Assembly (NCBI GenBank): GCA_028292045.1
Contig: JAQGMZ010000181.1
Coordinates: forward strand, 1-34,052
DNA length: 34,052 bases
Direction: 5' to 3'
From: Polaromonas sp.
GTDB lineage: Bacteria > Pseudomonadota > Gammaproteobacteria > Burkholderiales > Burkholderiaceae_C
Of this stretch, positions 1-9,701 are shown piece by piece; positions within the stretch are counted from its first letter, which is position 1; every line of letters begins with the position of its first letter. Under the pieces are notes generated by a model. That model was not told the origin of the DNA. It worked only from the letters and a program-made list of their open reading frames with translations, and searched no databases. Both the position numbers and the translations under genes were made by a program.

Positions 1-284
1 ATCGTGGCGCTGCCCAGTGCCGTGACTAGGCCCAGGCTGACCCAGAGCATGGTGTCGACCTTGCTGCCACGCGCCTTGAGCCAGAGGATTTGCGCCACAG
101 TAGCAATGATGACCACCACCGTGGCCAGCAGCACCGGCGCTTCGGCCGGCCCGACCACGCCCCCCGACACCATGAAACCCAGCCAGTCGGTGGCCGTGGC
201 GGCCGCCCAGTCCTTGTTGCCTTCGGCATACTTGAACATGCCGAAGAACAGCGCAATCGGCAAGAAGTCAAACAAAATATTCAA
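1..284 (-). CDS. yciB: YciB/IspZ septation protein A, N-terminal part (cut by window edge)
   Basis: Inner-membrane protein of the YciB (septation protein A) family, linked to cell-envelope synthesis and division. The reading frame runs off the left edge, leaving about 94 codons of a family that is usually about 180 residues. The translation begins MNILFDFLPIALFFGMFKYA, which matches the typical family opening (a short start, then FDFLPI and a first membrane helix), followed by two more hydrophobic stretches and an ILWLKARGSK loop. An in-frame stop lies 24 bases upstream of the proposed TTG at 284 and there is no ATG between them, so a TTG start is the best choice, although no clear ribosome site precedes it. 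It lies downstream of msrB on the same strand, an arrangement familiar in Comamonadaceae. Confidence 0.85.
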   Translation of the reverse strand, partial: MNILFDFLPIALFFGMFKYAEGNKDWAAATATDWLGFMVSGGVVGPAEAPVLLATVVVIIATVAQILWLKARGSKVDTMLWVSLGLVTALGSAT

Positions 285-362
285 GGCGTGATTATGGCGG
301 AGGGGATTTCAGAGTGAATGCTGGTCGAATATGCATCAAAGCGCAGAAACATTCAAACCCAG

Positions 363-449
363 CAGGGGCCCCAGGACTGGCTTTGCCAGACCGCAGGCGC
401 AACAGCCCCTCGGGGGGCAGCGAACCACGCGAAGCGGGAGCGTGGGGGC
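363..449 (+). repeat. Dispersed intergenic repeat, copy A
   Basis: An 87-base GC-rich unit that starts CAGGGGCC, carries AGGACTGGCTTTGCCAGAC and ends near CGTGGGGGC. Inside it are small inverted repeats (CTGGCTTTGCCAG and CCCCTCGGGGGG) that could fold. A second copy starts 17 bases further on, and an inverted, more diverged copy lies at 16117-16205. The family resembles short repeats common between genes in Comamonadaceae. The bases between yciB and copy A (285-362) hold nothing else recognisable. Confidence 0.8.
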
Positions 450-465
450 ACCACTTCCCCATCGG

Positions 466-554
466 CAGGGGCCGCAGGACTGGCTTTGCCAGACTGCAGG
501 CGCAGCGGCCCCCTCGGGGGGCAGCGCAGTACGCGAAGCGACCAGCGTGGGGGC
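466..554 (+). repeat. Dispersed intergenic repeat, copy B
   Basis: Direct imperfect repeat of copy A. It has the same order of blocks: CAGGGGCCGCAGGACTGG, then TTTGCCAGACTGCAGGCGCA, then the CCCCTCGGGGGG palindrome, then ACGCGAAGCG and CGTGGGGGC. It ends exactly one base before the msrB stop codon, so it forms the immediate 3' region of the selO-msrB transcript and could act as an RNA hairpin or transcript boundary there. That function is an inference. Confidence 0.8.
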
Positions 555-2493
<1,939 letters not shown>

Positions 2494-2687
2494 GACTTAA
2501 TTGTGCTATGGCGCCAGCAGCCCTGTGCAGCAAGGGGTAAGAATTGTGTAGGGCGTTGCACGCTGTCGCCAATGCGGCGCGGCTACGGAGTTTCCCGAAG
2601 CGGGCCTCCTATATCGGCCTGTACCATGCATCAGGTAAACACCACCTTCAACAGCATGCCCTGGGCGGGCGACAAAGGATGCAGACG

Positions 2688-4310
2688 ATGTTAGGTTTAA
2701 TGCAGAACCAGCCAATGCTGATTTCATCGCTGATCGAGTTTGCCGCGCGCCACCATGGCGATGCAGAAATCGTTTCGCGGCGGGTGGAAGGCGACATTCA
2801 CCGCTACACCTACCGGGAAGCCGCCCAGCGCGCGCGCCAGGTGGCCAATGCGCTGGACGCCTTGAATCTCGAGTTCAGCGACCGCGTGGCCACGCTCGCC
2901 TGGAACGGCTACCGGCATTTCGAGCTGTATTACGGCGTCAGCGGCTCGGGCCGGGTGCTGCACACCATCAACCCCCGGCTGCATCCGGAGCAGATCGCCT
3001 GGATCGCCAACCATGCGCAGGACCAGGTGCTGTGCTTTGACCTGAGCTTTCTGCCGCTGGTGCAGGCGGTGCACGCCAAATGCACCAGCATCCGGCACTA
3101 CATTGCGCTGTGCGACGCCGACAAGCTGCCTGCCGATTCGGGGATTCCGAACCTGCAGAGCTACGAAAACTGGATCGGCGGACAGCCAAGCCGCTACGAC
3201 TGGCCTGTATTTGATGAAAACACGGCGTCGAGCATGTGCTACACCAGCGGCACCACCGGCAACCCCAAGGCCGCCCTGTACAGCCACCGCTCCAGCACCT
3301 TGCACGCCTATGCCGCAGCCCTGCCGGACGTGATGAGCATTTCGGCGCGCGATGCCATCTTGCCCGTGGTTCCGATGTTCCACGTCAACGCCTGGGGCAT
3401 GCCCTATTCGGCTGCGCTCACCGGCGCCAAGCTGGTGTTTCCGGGCCCGGCCATGGACGGCAAATCGGTCTACGAGCTGATCGAGTCCGAGAAAGTCACC
3501 TACGCGGCCGGGGTGCCGACGGTATGGCAGATGATGCTGACCCACATGAAACCGGGCGGGCTCCGGTTTTCAACGCTGCGACGCACCGTGATCGGCGGCT
3601 CGGCATGCCCGCCCGCCATGATCCACGCCTTCAACAACGACTACGGCGTGGAAGTGCTGCATGCCTGGGGCATGACCGAGATGAGCCCGCTGGGCACCCT
3701 GTGCACCCTGAAGAACAAGCACGACAGCTTGAGCGACGACGAGAAAATGAAAATCCGCCTCAAGCAGGGCCGGGTGATTTACGGCGTGGACATGAAGATT
3801 GTCGATGGCGGCGGCGAAGAATTGCCCTGGGACGGCAAGACCTACGGCGACCTGCTGGTCAAGGGTCCGTGGATCATCCGCGAATACTTCCAGGGCGAAA
3901 GCGACCCGCTGGTCAACGGCTGGTTTCCCACGGGCGACGTGGCCACCATCGACGCCGACGGCTACATGCAGATCACCGACCGCAGCAAGGACGTCATCAA
4001 GTCCGGCGGCGAATGGATCAGCTCGATCGACATTGAAAACATCGCCGTTGCCCATCCCGCCGTGCTCATGGCCGCTTGCATCGGCGTAGCGCACCCGAAG
4101 TGGGACGAGCGGCCCATCATTGCGGTGGTGAAAAAGCCGGGCATGGACGTCAGCCGGGACGAACTGCTGGCGTTCTACGAAGGCAAGACCGCCAAATGGC
4201 AGATTCCCGACGACGTGGTGTTCGTCGATGCGATTCCGCTAGGCGCGACCGGCAAGATGCTCAAGACACGGCTGCGCGAGTTGCTCAAGGACTACCAGCT
4301 GCCCGCCTGA
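2688..4310 (+). CDS. Fatty-acid/carboxylic acid CoA ligase (AMP-forming)
   Basis: ANL-superfamily acyl-CoA synthetase of 540 residues, activating a carboxylic acid to its CoA thioester through an acyl-adenylate. Visible motifs are the P-loop [10 protein letters not shown] (about 185-194), WGMTEMSP (about 327-334), the [20 protein letters not shown] hinge region and the C-terminal GATGKMLK, whose Lys (about 523) is the adenylation lysine. The sequence resembles the medium/long-chain AlkK-like group, but the substrate cannot be read from sequence. The ATG at 2688 is preferred to an upstream one at 2544 because homology begins here and AAAGGA lies 8 bases ahead. It is followed by an ABC importer and beta-oxidation genes on the same strand, suggesting that it activates the imported acid. 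Confidence 0.93.
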   Translation: MLGLMQNQPMLISSLIEFAARHHGDAEIVSRRVEGDIHRYTYREAAQRARQVANALDALNLEFSDRVATLAWNGYRHFELYYGVSGSGRVLHTINPRLHPEQIAWIANHAQDQVLCFDLSFLPLVQAVHAKCTSIRHYIALCDADKLPADSGIPNLQSYENWIGGQPSRYDWPVFDENTASSMCYTSGTTGNPKAALYSHRSSTLHAYAAALPDVMSISARDAILPVVPMFHVNAWGMPYSAALTGAKLVFPGPAMDGKSVYELIESEKVTYAAGVPTVWQMMLTHMKPGGLRFSTLRRTVIGGSACPPAMIHAFNNDYGVEVLHAWGMTEMSPLGTLCTLKNKHDSLSDDEKMKIRLKQGRVIYGVDMKIVDGGGEELPWDGKTYGDLLVKGPWIIREYFQGESDPLVNGWFPTGDVATIDADGYMQITDRSKDVIKSGGEWISSIDIENIAVAHPAVLMAACIGVAHPKWDERPIIAVVKKPGMDVSRDELLAFYEGKTAKWQIPDDVVFVDAIPLGATGKMLKTRLRELLKDYQLPA

Positions 4311-4428
4311 ATTCACCGCCCGAGTCACCGATGCGATAGCTGCGGCCGCCTCGTAAGGGCATTCCCTGAGGAGGCACGCAGGCAAAACTTGTACGCTTGA
4401 AAAAATCAACAAACGAAGGAGACACGCG

Positions 4429-5661
4429 GTGAATTTTGCTATTAAATCTGTAGCGGTATGCGCAATGATTGCAAGTGCTTCGATTGCCCTTGCCCAAAAA
4501 GGCGAGACGGTCAAGATCGCCATGATCGAAGGGCTGTCCGGTCCCTTTGGCAACGTCGGCCAGAACCAGCTGAAAAACTGGCAGTTTGTCTCCGAGCGCC
4601 TCAATGGCGCCAAGAACGTGGCTGGCGTCAAGTTTGAAATCGTCGGCATCGACAGCAAAAGCTCGCCGCAAGAAGCCCTGAATGGACTCAAGTCGGCCAT
4701 CGACCAGGGAATCCGTTATGTGGCGCAGGGCAATGGTTCGGCCGTGGCGCTGGCGCTGGCCGATGCCATTGCCAAGCACAATGAACGCAATCCCGGCAAG
4801 GAAGTCATCTTCCTGAATTACGCGGCGGTCGATCCTGCGCTGACCAATGAAAAGTGCTCGTTCGCCCATTTCCGCCTGGACGCCGACACCTCCATGAAAA
4901 TGCAGGCGCTGACCTCTTTCATGAAGGACCAGCCCAAGGTCAAGAAGGTGTATTTGCTTAACCAGAACTACTCGCACGGCCAGCAGGTGGCCAAGTATTT
5001 CAAGGAAGGCTTGACGCGCAGCCGACCCGACGCGCAGATCGTCGGCGAAGACCTGCATCCATTTGGGCAGGTCAAGGACTTCGCCCCCTATATTGCCAAG
5101 ATCAAGGCTTCAGGCGCGGACACGCTGGTCACCGGCAACTGGGGCCAGGACATGACCCTGCTGGTCAAGGCCATTACCGAGGCCGGCCTGAAGATCCCGA
5201 TCTACGCCTACTACGCCGGTGTGAGCGGAACCCCGACGGCGCTGGCTGCCGCGGGCGACATCGAGGTGTACCAGATTGCCTACAACCACTCCAACTACAC
5301 CGGCGAACTGGGCACGATGATGAAGGAGTTCAAGCAGAAGTACAACGACGATTTCTACACTTTTTCCATTTACAACGGCGTGGTCATGCTGTCCGAGGCC
5401 ATGAACAAGGCCAAGTCCACCGATCCGATGAAGGTTGCCGCCGCGCTGGAGGGCCTGTCGTTCAAGGGCTTCAACGGCGACTCGCAAATGCGCAAGTCCG
5501 ACCACCAGCTGCAGCAGGGCCTGTTCATTTCCAAATGGCAAAAAGTGGATGCCAAAAACAGCTACAGCCTTGAAAACACCGGCTACACCTTTGCACCCGT
5601 CAAGTACATCGACGCTTACATCGCCAGCACGCCGACCAGTTGCGACATGAAGCGTTCCTGA
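4429..5661 (+). CDS. LIV/HAAT-type ABC transporter substrate-binding protein
   Basis: Periplasmic binding protein of the type-1 fold (branched-chain amino acid or hydrophobic amino acid transporter group), 410 residues. The GTG start at 4429 follows GAAGGA by 8 bases. A Sec signal peptide is clear: MNFAIKSVAVCAMIASASIA, then LAQKGETVK, with likely cleavage after residue 22 (ALA). The mature start ETVKIAMIEGLSGPFGNVG is typical of the family, as are NGLKSAIDQGIRYVAQG and the lobe-2 segment around DTLVTGNWGQDM. It leads a livJHMGF-like set. Several transporters of this family carry aromatic or aliphatic carboxylates instead of amino acids, and the adjacent CoA ligase supports that reading here, but the ligand is unknown. 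Confidence 0.92.
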   Translation: MNFAIKSVAVCAMIASASIALAQKGETVKIAMIEGLSGPFGNVGQNQLKNWQFVSERLNGAKNVAGVKFEIVGIDSKSSPQEALNGLKSAIDQGIRYVAQGNGSAVALALADAIAKHNERNPGKEVIFLNYAAVDPALTNEKCSFAHFRLDADTSMKMQALTSFMKDQPKVKKVYLLNQNYSHGQQVAKYFKEGLTRSRPDAQIVGEDLHPFGQVKDFAPYIAKIKASGADTLVTGNWGQDMTLLVKAITEAGLKIPIYAYYAGVSGTPTALAAAGDIEVYQIAYNHSNYTGELGTMMKEFKQKYNDDFYTFSIYNGVVMLSEAMNKAKSTDPMKVAAALEGLSFKGFNGDSQMRKSDHQLQQGLFISKWQKVDAKNSYSLENTGYTFAPVKYIDAYIASTPTSCDMKRS

Positions 5662-5770
5662 TTCCTGAAACCGGTTTTTCCGTATCGCGCCGGGTGGAAA
5701 ACTCACCTGGCGCTCTTTTTTGAACTTGGCAAAGCCGTGCATTCCCCAGGCTGCCGACCGACGGACCTTC

Positions 5771-6718
5771 ATGGAATTTTTTACCATTTCCCTGCTGAAC
5801 GGGCTGAGTTATGGCTTGCTGCTGTTCATGCTCAGTTCAGGGCTGACATTGATATTCAGCATGATGGGCGTGCTGAACTTCGCGCATGCCTCGTTCTACA
5901 TGCTGGGCGCCTACTTTGCCTACAGCGTCACCAGCCTGGTGGGTTTTTGGCCGGCGCTGCTTATTGCGCCCCTGCTGGTCGGCGTGATCGGGGCCGCTTT
6001 TGAAAAATTCTGCTTGCGCCGGGTGCACAAGTTCGGGCATGTGCCCGAACTGCTGATCACCTTCGGCCTGAGCTATATCCTGGTGGAACTGGTGCAGCTG
6101 GTCTGGGGCCGCATTGCGGTGGACTACCGGGTGCCCGAGGCGCTCAAGGGGCCGCTGTTCACGCTTTACGGCACGCAGTTTCCGATGTACCGCGGCTTCA
6201 TGATGGCCGTTGCCCTGTTCATGCTGGTAGCGGTCTGGCTGCTGCTTAAAAAGACCCGCATCGGCCTGGTGATCCAGGCGGCCCTGACCCATCCCGAGAC
6301 AGTTGAGGCGCTGGGCCACAACGTGCCGCGCATCTTCATGCTGGTGTTCGGCGGCGGAGCTGCGCTGGCGGGGCTGGCCGGCGTGATTGGCGGCAATGCC
6401 TTCGTCACGGAACCCGGCATGGCGGCGGCGGTGGGCTCGATCATTTTCGTGGTGGTGGTGGTGGGCGGCATGGGGTCGCTGGCCGGTGCTTTTCTCGCCT
6501 CGTTACTGATTGGCGTGCTGCAGACTTTTGCAGTGGCGGTGGACAGCTCGCTCATGAGCGCAGTCGCCGTGCTGGGCGTGGCCGTGACGCCCGAAACTTT
6601 CGGCTATGCGGTGCTCAAGCTCAAGATCAGCCAGATCGCGCCCATCCTGCCCTATCTTTTCCTGGTGCTGATGCTCATTTTCCGGCCCAAGGGTCTTTTA
6701 GGTACCCGGGAAGGCTGA
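5771..6718 (+). CDS. livH: LivH-type ABC transporter permease
   Basis: Inner-membrane permease of the LIV/HAAT importer, about 315 residues and almost wholly hydrophobic with about eight membrane segments. It begins MEFFTISLLNGLSYGLLLFM, continues with SGLTLIFSMMGVLNFAHAS (the characteristic LivH N-terminal block), and carries GGMGSLAGAFLASLLIGVLQ near residues 230-250, where the coupling region to the ATPases lies. An open frame extends 17 codons upstream to a TTG at 5720, but homology starts at the ATG at 5771; its ribosome site is weak. It is 5 bases from the next gene and clearly in one operon with it. Confidence 0.92.
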   Translation: MEFFTISLLNGLSYGLLLFMLSSGLTLIFSMMGVLNFAHASFYMLGAYFAYSVTSLVGFWPALLIAPLLVGVIGAAFEKFCLRRVHKFGHVPELLITFGLSYILVELVQLVWGRIAVDYRVPEALKGPLFTLYGTQFPMYRGFMMAVALFMLVAVWLLLKKTRIGLVIQAALTHPETVEALGHNVPRIFMLVFGGGAALAGLAGVIGGNAFVTEPGMAAAVGSIIFVVVVVGGMGSLAGAFLASLLIGVLQTFAVAVDSSLMSAVAVLGVAVTPETFGYAVLKLKISQIAPILPYLFLVLMLIFRPKGLLGTREG

Positions 6719-6723
6719 CCGTC

Positions 6724-8019
6724 ATGACTACTACATTGCATCGTCAATCCAAACCGGCGGGGCGCGGGCGCCTGCTGGTGTGGGGCCTTTTTGCCCTGCT
6801 GCTGGCCGTGGTGCCGCTGGTGTTCACCAGCAGCCTGAGCCACACCATCCTGTCGCAGATGGGCATTGCCATCATTGTCTGCCTGAGCTACAACATGCTG
6901 CTGGGGCAGGGCGGCATGCTGAGCTTCGGGCATGCCGTCTATTCCGGGCTGGGCGCTTTCATCGCGATTCATGTCCTGAACGGCGTGACCCAGGGAAAAT
7001 TTCCGCTGCCGGTCAGCCTGATTCCGCTGGCGGGCGGCCTGGCCGGGCTGGCGACGGCGCTGTTGCTCGGCTGGGTGACCACCAAGAAGTCGGCCACCAC
7101 CTTTGCCATGATCACGCTGGGCGTTGGCGAACTGGTGTGGGCCATGTCACTGATGTTCCCCGAATTCTTTGGCGGCGAAGGCGGCATTTCGGGCAACCGC
7201 GTGACCGGGCCCAAACCCCTGGGCATTACCTTCGGGCCGCAGATCCAGCTGTATTACCTGATCGCGGTCTACACCTTCGTCTGCACCGGTTTGATGTTTG
7301 CTTTTACCCGCACGCCTTTGGGCCGCATGCTCAACGCAGTTCGGGACAACCCCGAGCGGGTTGAATTCGTTGGCTACGACACCCAGAAAGTGCGCTTCCT
7401 GTCATTTGTGATTGCGGCCTTTTTTGCCGGCATCTCGGGCGGGCTGGCTGCGCTGAATTTCGAAATCGTCACTTCGGAAGTGGTCAGCGGCTACCGCTCA
7501 GGCGCCTACCTGCTGTTCACCTTCCTGGGCGGGGCCACCTTCTTTTTCGGCCCGATCATTGGCGCGGTGCTCATGGTTCTGGCCTTCGTGCTGCTCAGCG
7601 AATTCACCAAAGCCTGGCTGCTGTACCTCGGCCTGCTGTTTTTGTTCATGGTGATGTTCGCGCCGGGCGGTTTTGCCAGCCTGATCATGATGAATGTCCG
7701 CGTGGCTGCGTTTGGCAAGCTCAAGCCGCTGCTGGGCCACTATGCGGCGCTGCTGGCAACCGGATTGCTCGCTTTTGCAGGCGTTGCCGCCATGATTGAA
7801 ATGCTCTACCACCTCCAGCTCGATGCGGCCCTAGGATCGCAGCTCCGCTTCATGGGCATGCAGCTGAATGCGGCAGCGCCCGCCACCTGGGGCGCTGCCG
7901 TTGCCATCACGCTGGCAGGGCTGGCGGTATTTGAAATGGCACGCCGCCGTTTCGCCGTGAAATGGGGCGACACCCAGGAATCGATTGAAAATGAAATCAA
8001 GCGGCGGGAGGCCCTGTGA
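6724..8019 (+). CDS. livM: LivM-type ABC transporter permease with C-terminal membrane extension
   Basis: Second permease of the importer, 431 residues. The core (about 1-330) shows the LivM signature NMLLGQGGMLSFGHAVYSG, the GNRVTGPK loop and GRMLNAVRDNPERVEFVGYD, followed by FAGISGGLAALNFEIVTSE. After about residue 330 there are roughly 100 extra residues with two further hydrophobic segments (around ALLATGLLAFAGVAAMIEML and AAVAITLAGLAVFEMARRR) and a charged tail that ends EIKRREAL. Typical LivM proteins are nearer 300-430 residues, so this is at the long end. It overlaps the next gene by 4 bases, implying translational coupling. Confidence 0.92.
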   Translation: MTTTLHRQSKPAGRGRLLVWGLFALLLAVVPLVFTSSLSHTILSQMGIAIIVCLSYNMLLGQGGMLSFGHAVYSGLGAFIAIHVLNGVTQGKFPLPVSLIPLAGGLAGLATALLLGWVTTKKSATTFAMITLGVGELVWAMSLMFPEFFGGEGGISGNRVTGPKPLGITFGPQIQLYYLIAVYTFVCTGLMFAFTRTPLGRMLNAVRDNPERVEFVGYDTQKVRFLSFVIAAFFAGISGGLAALNFEIVTSEVVSGYRSGAYLLFTFLGGATFFFGPIIGAVLMVLAFVLLSEFTKAWLLYLGLLFLFMVMFAPGGFASLIMMNVRVAAFGKLKPLLGHYAALLATGLLAFAGVAAMIEMLYHLQLDAALGSQLRFMGMQLNAAAPATWGAAVAITLAGLAVFEMARRRFAVKWGDTQESIENEIKRREAL

Positions 8020-8813
8020 GCGCATCGACATCCCGTACAGGCCAACCCCTTGCGATTGAGCTGAAAGACCTGCGCAAGAGTTTCGGCAAGACAGAAATCA
8101 TTCGCGGCATCAACCTGGCGGTTGAACCGGGCCAGCGCATCGCCATCATCGGGCCCAACGGCGCCGGCAAGTCAACCCTGTTCAACCTGATCAGCGGGCG
8201 GTTTGCGCCCACCAGCGGGCAGGTCCTCCTGGACGGCCAGTCCATCGAAGGGAAAAAACCTTATGAAATCAACCGCATGGGGCTGTCGCGAAGTTTCCAG
8301 ATCACCAACATCTTCCCCAAGCTCAGCGTGTTCGAAAACCTGCGCTGCGGCGTGCTGTGGAGCCTTGGCTACAAGTACACCTTCCTGAAATTCCTGGCTG
8401 ATCTGGATGACGCCAATGCGCGGGCCGACGAACTCATGGCCATGATCAAACTCGACAAAAAGCACGACGTGCTGGCCATCAACCTGACCTACGCCGAACA
8501 AAGGGCGCTGGAAATCGGCATCACCATTGCCGGCGGTGCCAGCGTCATCCTGCTCGATGAGCCGACCGCCGGCATGTGCCGGTCTGAAACCAGCCGCTTC
8601 ATCAGCCTGATCAAGGAGGTCACGGTGGGCAAGACGCTGCTGACGGTGGAGCACGACATGGGCGTGGTGTTTGGCCTGGCAGACAAGATTGCCGTTGTTG
8701 TCTACGGCGAAGTGATTGCCTTCGATGTGCCCGAAGCAGTGCGGGCCGACCAGCGGGTGCAGGAAGCCTATCTGGGCTCGTCGGTCGCAGACGCCCAAGG
8801 GCAGGGACACTGA
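8016..8813 (+). CDS. livG: LivG-type ABC transporter ATP-binding protein
   Basis: Cytoplasmic ATPase of the importer, 265 residues, GTG start overlapping the livM stop. The Walker A GPNGAGKST is canonical, followed by the GRFAPTSGQVLLDG segment, the Q-loop region GLSRSFQITNIFPKLSVFEN, Walker B VILLDEPTAGM with the catalytic Glu, and the H-loop VEHDMGVVFGLAD. The signature loop reads LTYAEQRALEIG, where this family usually has L-x-Y-G-Q-Q, so the conserved Gly is Ala. This matters because the LivG signature completes the nucleotide site built on the LivF Walker A, which is also altered. The next gene starts 3 bases after this one ends. Confidence 0.93.
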   Translation: MSASTSRTGQPLAIELKDLRKSFGKTEIIRGINLAVEPGQRIAIIGPNGAGKSTLFNLISGRFAPTSGQVLLDGQSIEGKKPYEINRMGLSRSFQITNIFPKLSVFENLRCGVLWSLGYKYTFLKFLADLDDANARADELMAMIKLDKKHDVLAINLTYAEQRALEIGITIAGGASVILLDEPTAGMCRSETSRFISLIKEVTVGKTLLTVEHDMGVVFGLADKIAVVVYGEVIAFDVPEAVRADQRVQEAYLGSSVADAQGQGH

Positions 8814-8815
8814 AC

Positions 8816-9511
8816 ATGCTCAAGCTAAACAACCTCAATGCCTACTATGGCAAAAGCCATGTCCTGCACGGGGTGTCGTTCGACGTGCAGCCCGGCGAAA
8901 TCGTCGCCCTGCTGGGCCGCAACGGTTCGGGCCGCTCGACGACCGCCAAGGCCATCATGGGGCTGGTTGATTGCGAGGGATCGATTCTGTGGAAAGACGC
9001 TGAAATCGTCGGCAGGAAGGCTTATCAGATCGCCCACCTCGGCCTGGGCTATGTGCCCGAGAACCGCGACATTTTCCCGAAGCTCACGGTGCACCAGAAC
9101 CTGCTGCTGGGCCAGAAGGGCACTGGAAAAGGCTCGCGCTGGTCTTTTGACGACATGTACGCGCTGTTTCCCCGACTGCGCGAACGCCAGCACACCGAGG
9201 CCGGCGTGCTCTCGGGCGGCGAGCAGCAGATGCTGACGCTGTGCCGCACGCTGATGGGTGACCCGGACCTGATCATCATCGACGAGCCGACCGAAGGCCT
9301 GGCGCCCAAGATTGTGGAACTGGTCGGCCAGTACCTGCAAACGCTCAAGGCCAGGGGCATCTCGGTGCTGCTGATCGAGCAAAAATTGACCATTGCCATG
9401 GCCATTTCCGACCGCGCGCTGGTCATGGGCCATGGCAGCATCGTGTTTGACGGAACGCCTGACGGCTTGCGGGCCGATGTTGACATTCGAAAAGAGTGGC
9501 TGGAGGTGTAA
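8816..9511 (+). CDS. livF: LivF-type ABC transporter ATP-binding protein with Arg in Walker A
   Basis: Second ATPase of the importer, 231 residues, the normal LivF size. It has LLGRNGSGRSTTAKAIMG as Walker A, the family block YVPENRDIFPKLTVHQNLLL, a canonical signature LSGGEQQML and Walker B LIIIDEPTEGLAP. The Walker A lysine is replaced by arginine (GSGRST; codon CGC at the expected AAG/AAA position). The H-loop position reads LLIEQKL, with Gln instead of His, which is usual in LivF. It closes the importer operon and is followed by a 190-base regulatory spacer before the beta-oxidation genes. Confidence 0.93.
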   Translation: MLKLNNLNAYYGKSHVLHGVSFDVQPGEIVALLGRNGSGRSTTAKAIMGLVDCEGSILWKDAEIVGRKAYQIAHLGLGYVPENRDIFPKLTVHQNLLLGQKGTGKGSRWSFDDMYALFPRLRERQHTEAGVLSGGEQQMLTLCRTLMGDPDLIIIDEPTEGLAPKIVELVGQYLQTLKARGISVLLIEQKLTIAMAISDRALVMGHGSIVFDGTPDGLRADVDIRKEWLEV

Positions 9512-9525
9512 CGGGCCCTCGAGCT

Positions 9526-9541
9526 TGTCTCTGTAGAGACA
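9526..9541. promoter_or_regulatory. 16-bp palindrome downstream of livF
   Basis: TGTCTCTGTAGAGACA: two perfect 7-base arms around GT, placed 14 bases after the livF stop and upstream of the fadB-like gene. A 2-base loop is too tight for a good RNA hairpin and there is no T run, so a protein-binding site is more likely than a terminator. No regulator is identified. Confidence 0.35.
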
Positions 9542-9591
9542 TATAAAAGGCAAACATGGAGTCCGGGTCGCCAGAAATTGCCACTGGCTTC

Positions 9592-9622
9592 TTTACAATG
9601 AAATAGAACGGTCGTTCTATTT
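9592..9622 (+). promoter_or_regulatory. Putative promoter with TetR-type operator for the beta-oxidation genes
   Basis: The palindrome at 9601-9622 has two perfect 10-base arms, AAATAGAACG and CGTTCTATTT, around GT. A possible -35 (TTTACA, 9592-9597) and a -10-like TCTATT (9616-9621, 18-base spacing) would put the palindrome across the promoter core, as expected for a repressor. The ACG-NN-CGT centre and length are typical of TetR-family operators, including those of acyl-CoA-responsive repressors, but the regulator is not encoded in the window. The fadB-like start lies 80 bases downstream. Confidence 0.6.
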
Positions 9623-9701
9623 GCCAGGACCGCGGCTGGTTGCTCCCGGAAACGCATTGCACCCTGATCCCTGAAATTTCAATCTAGGAAAGAAATACAC
9701 C

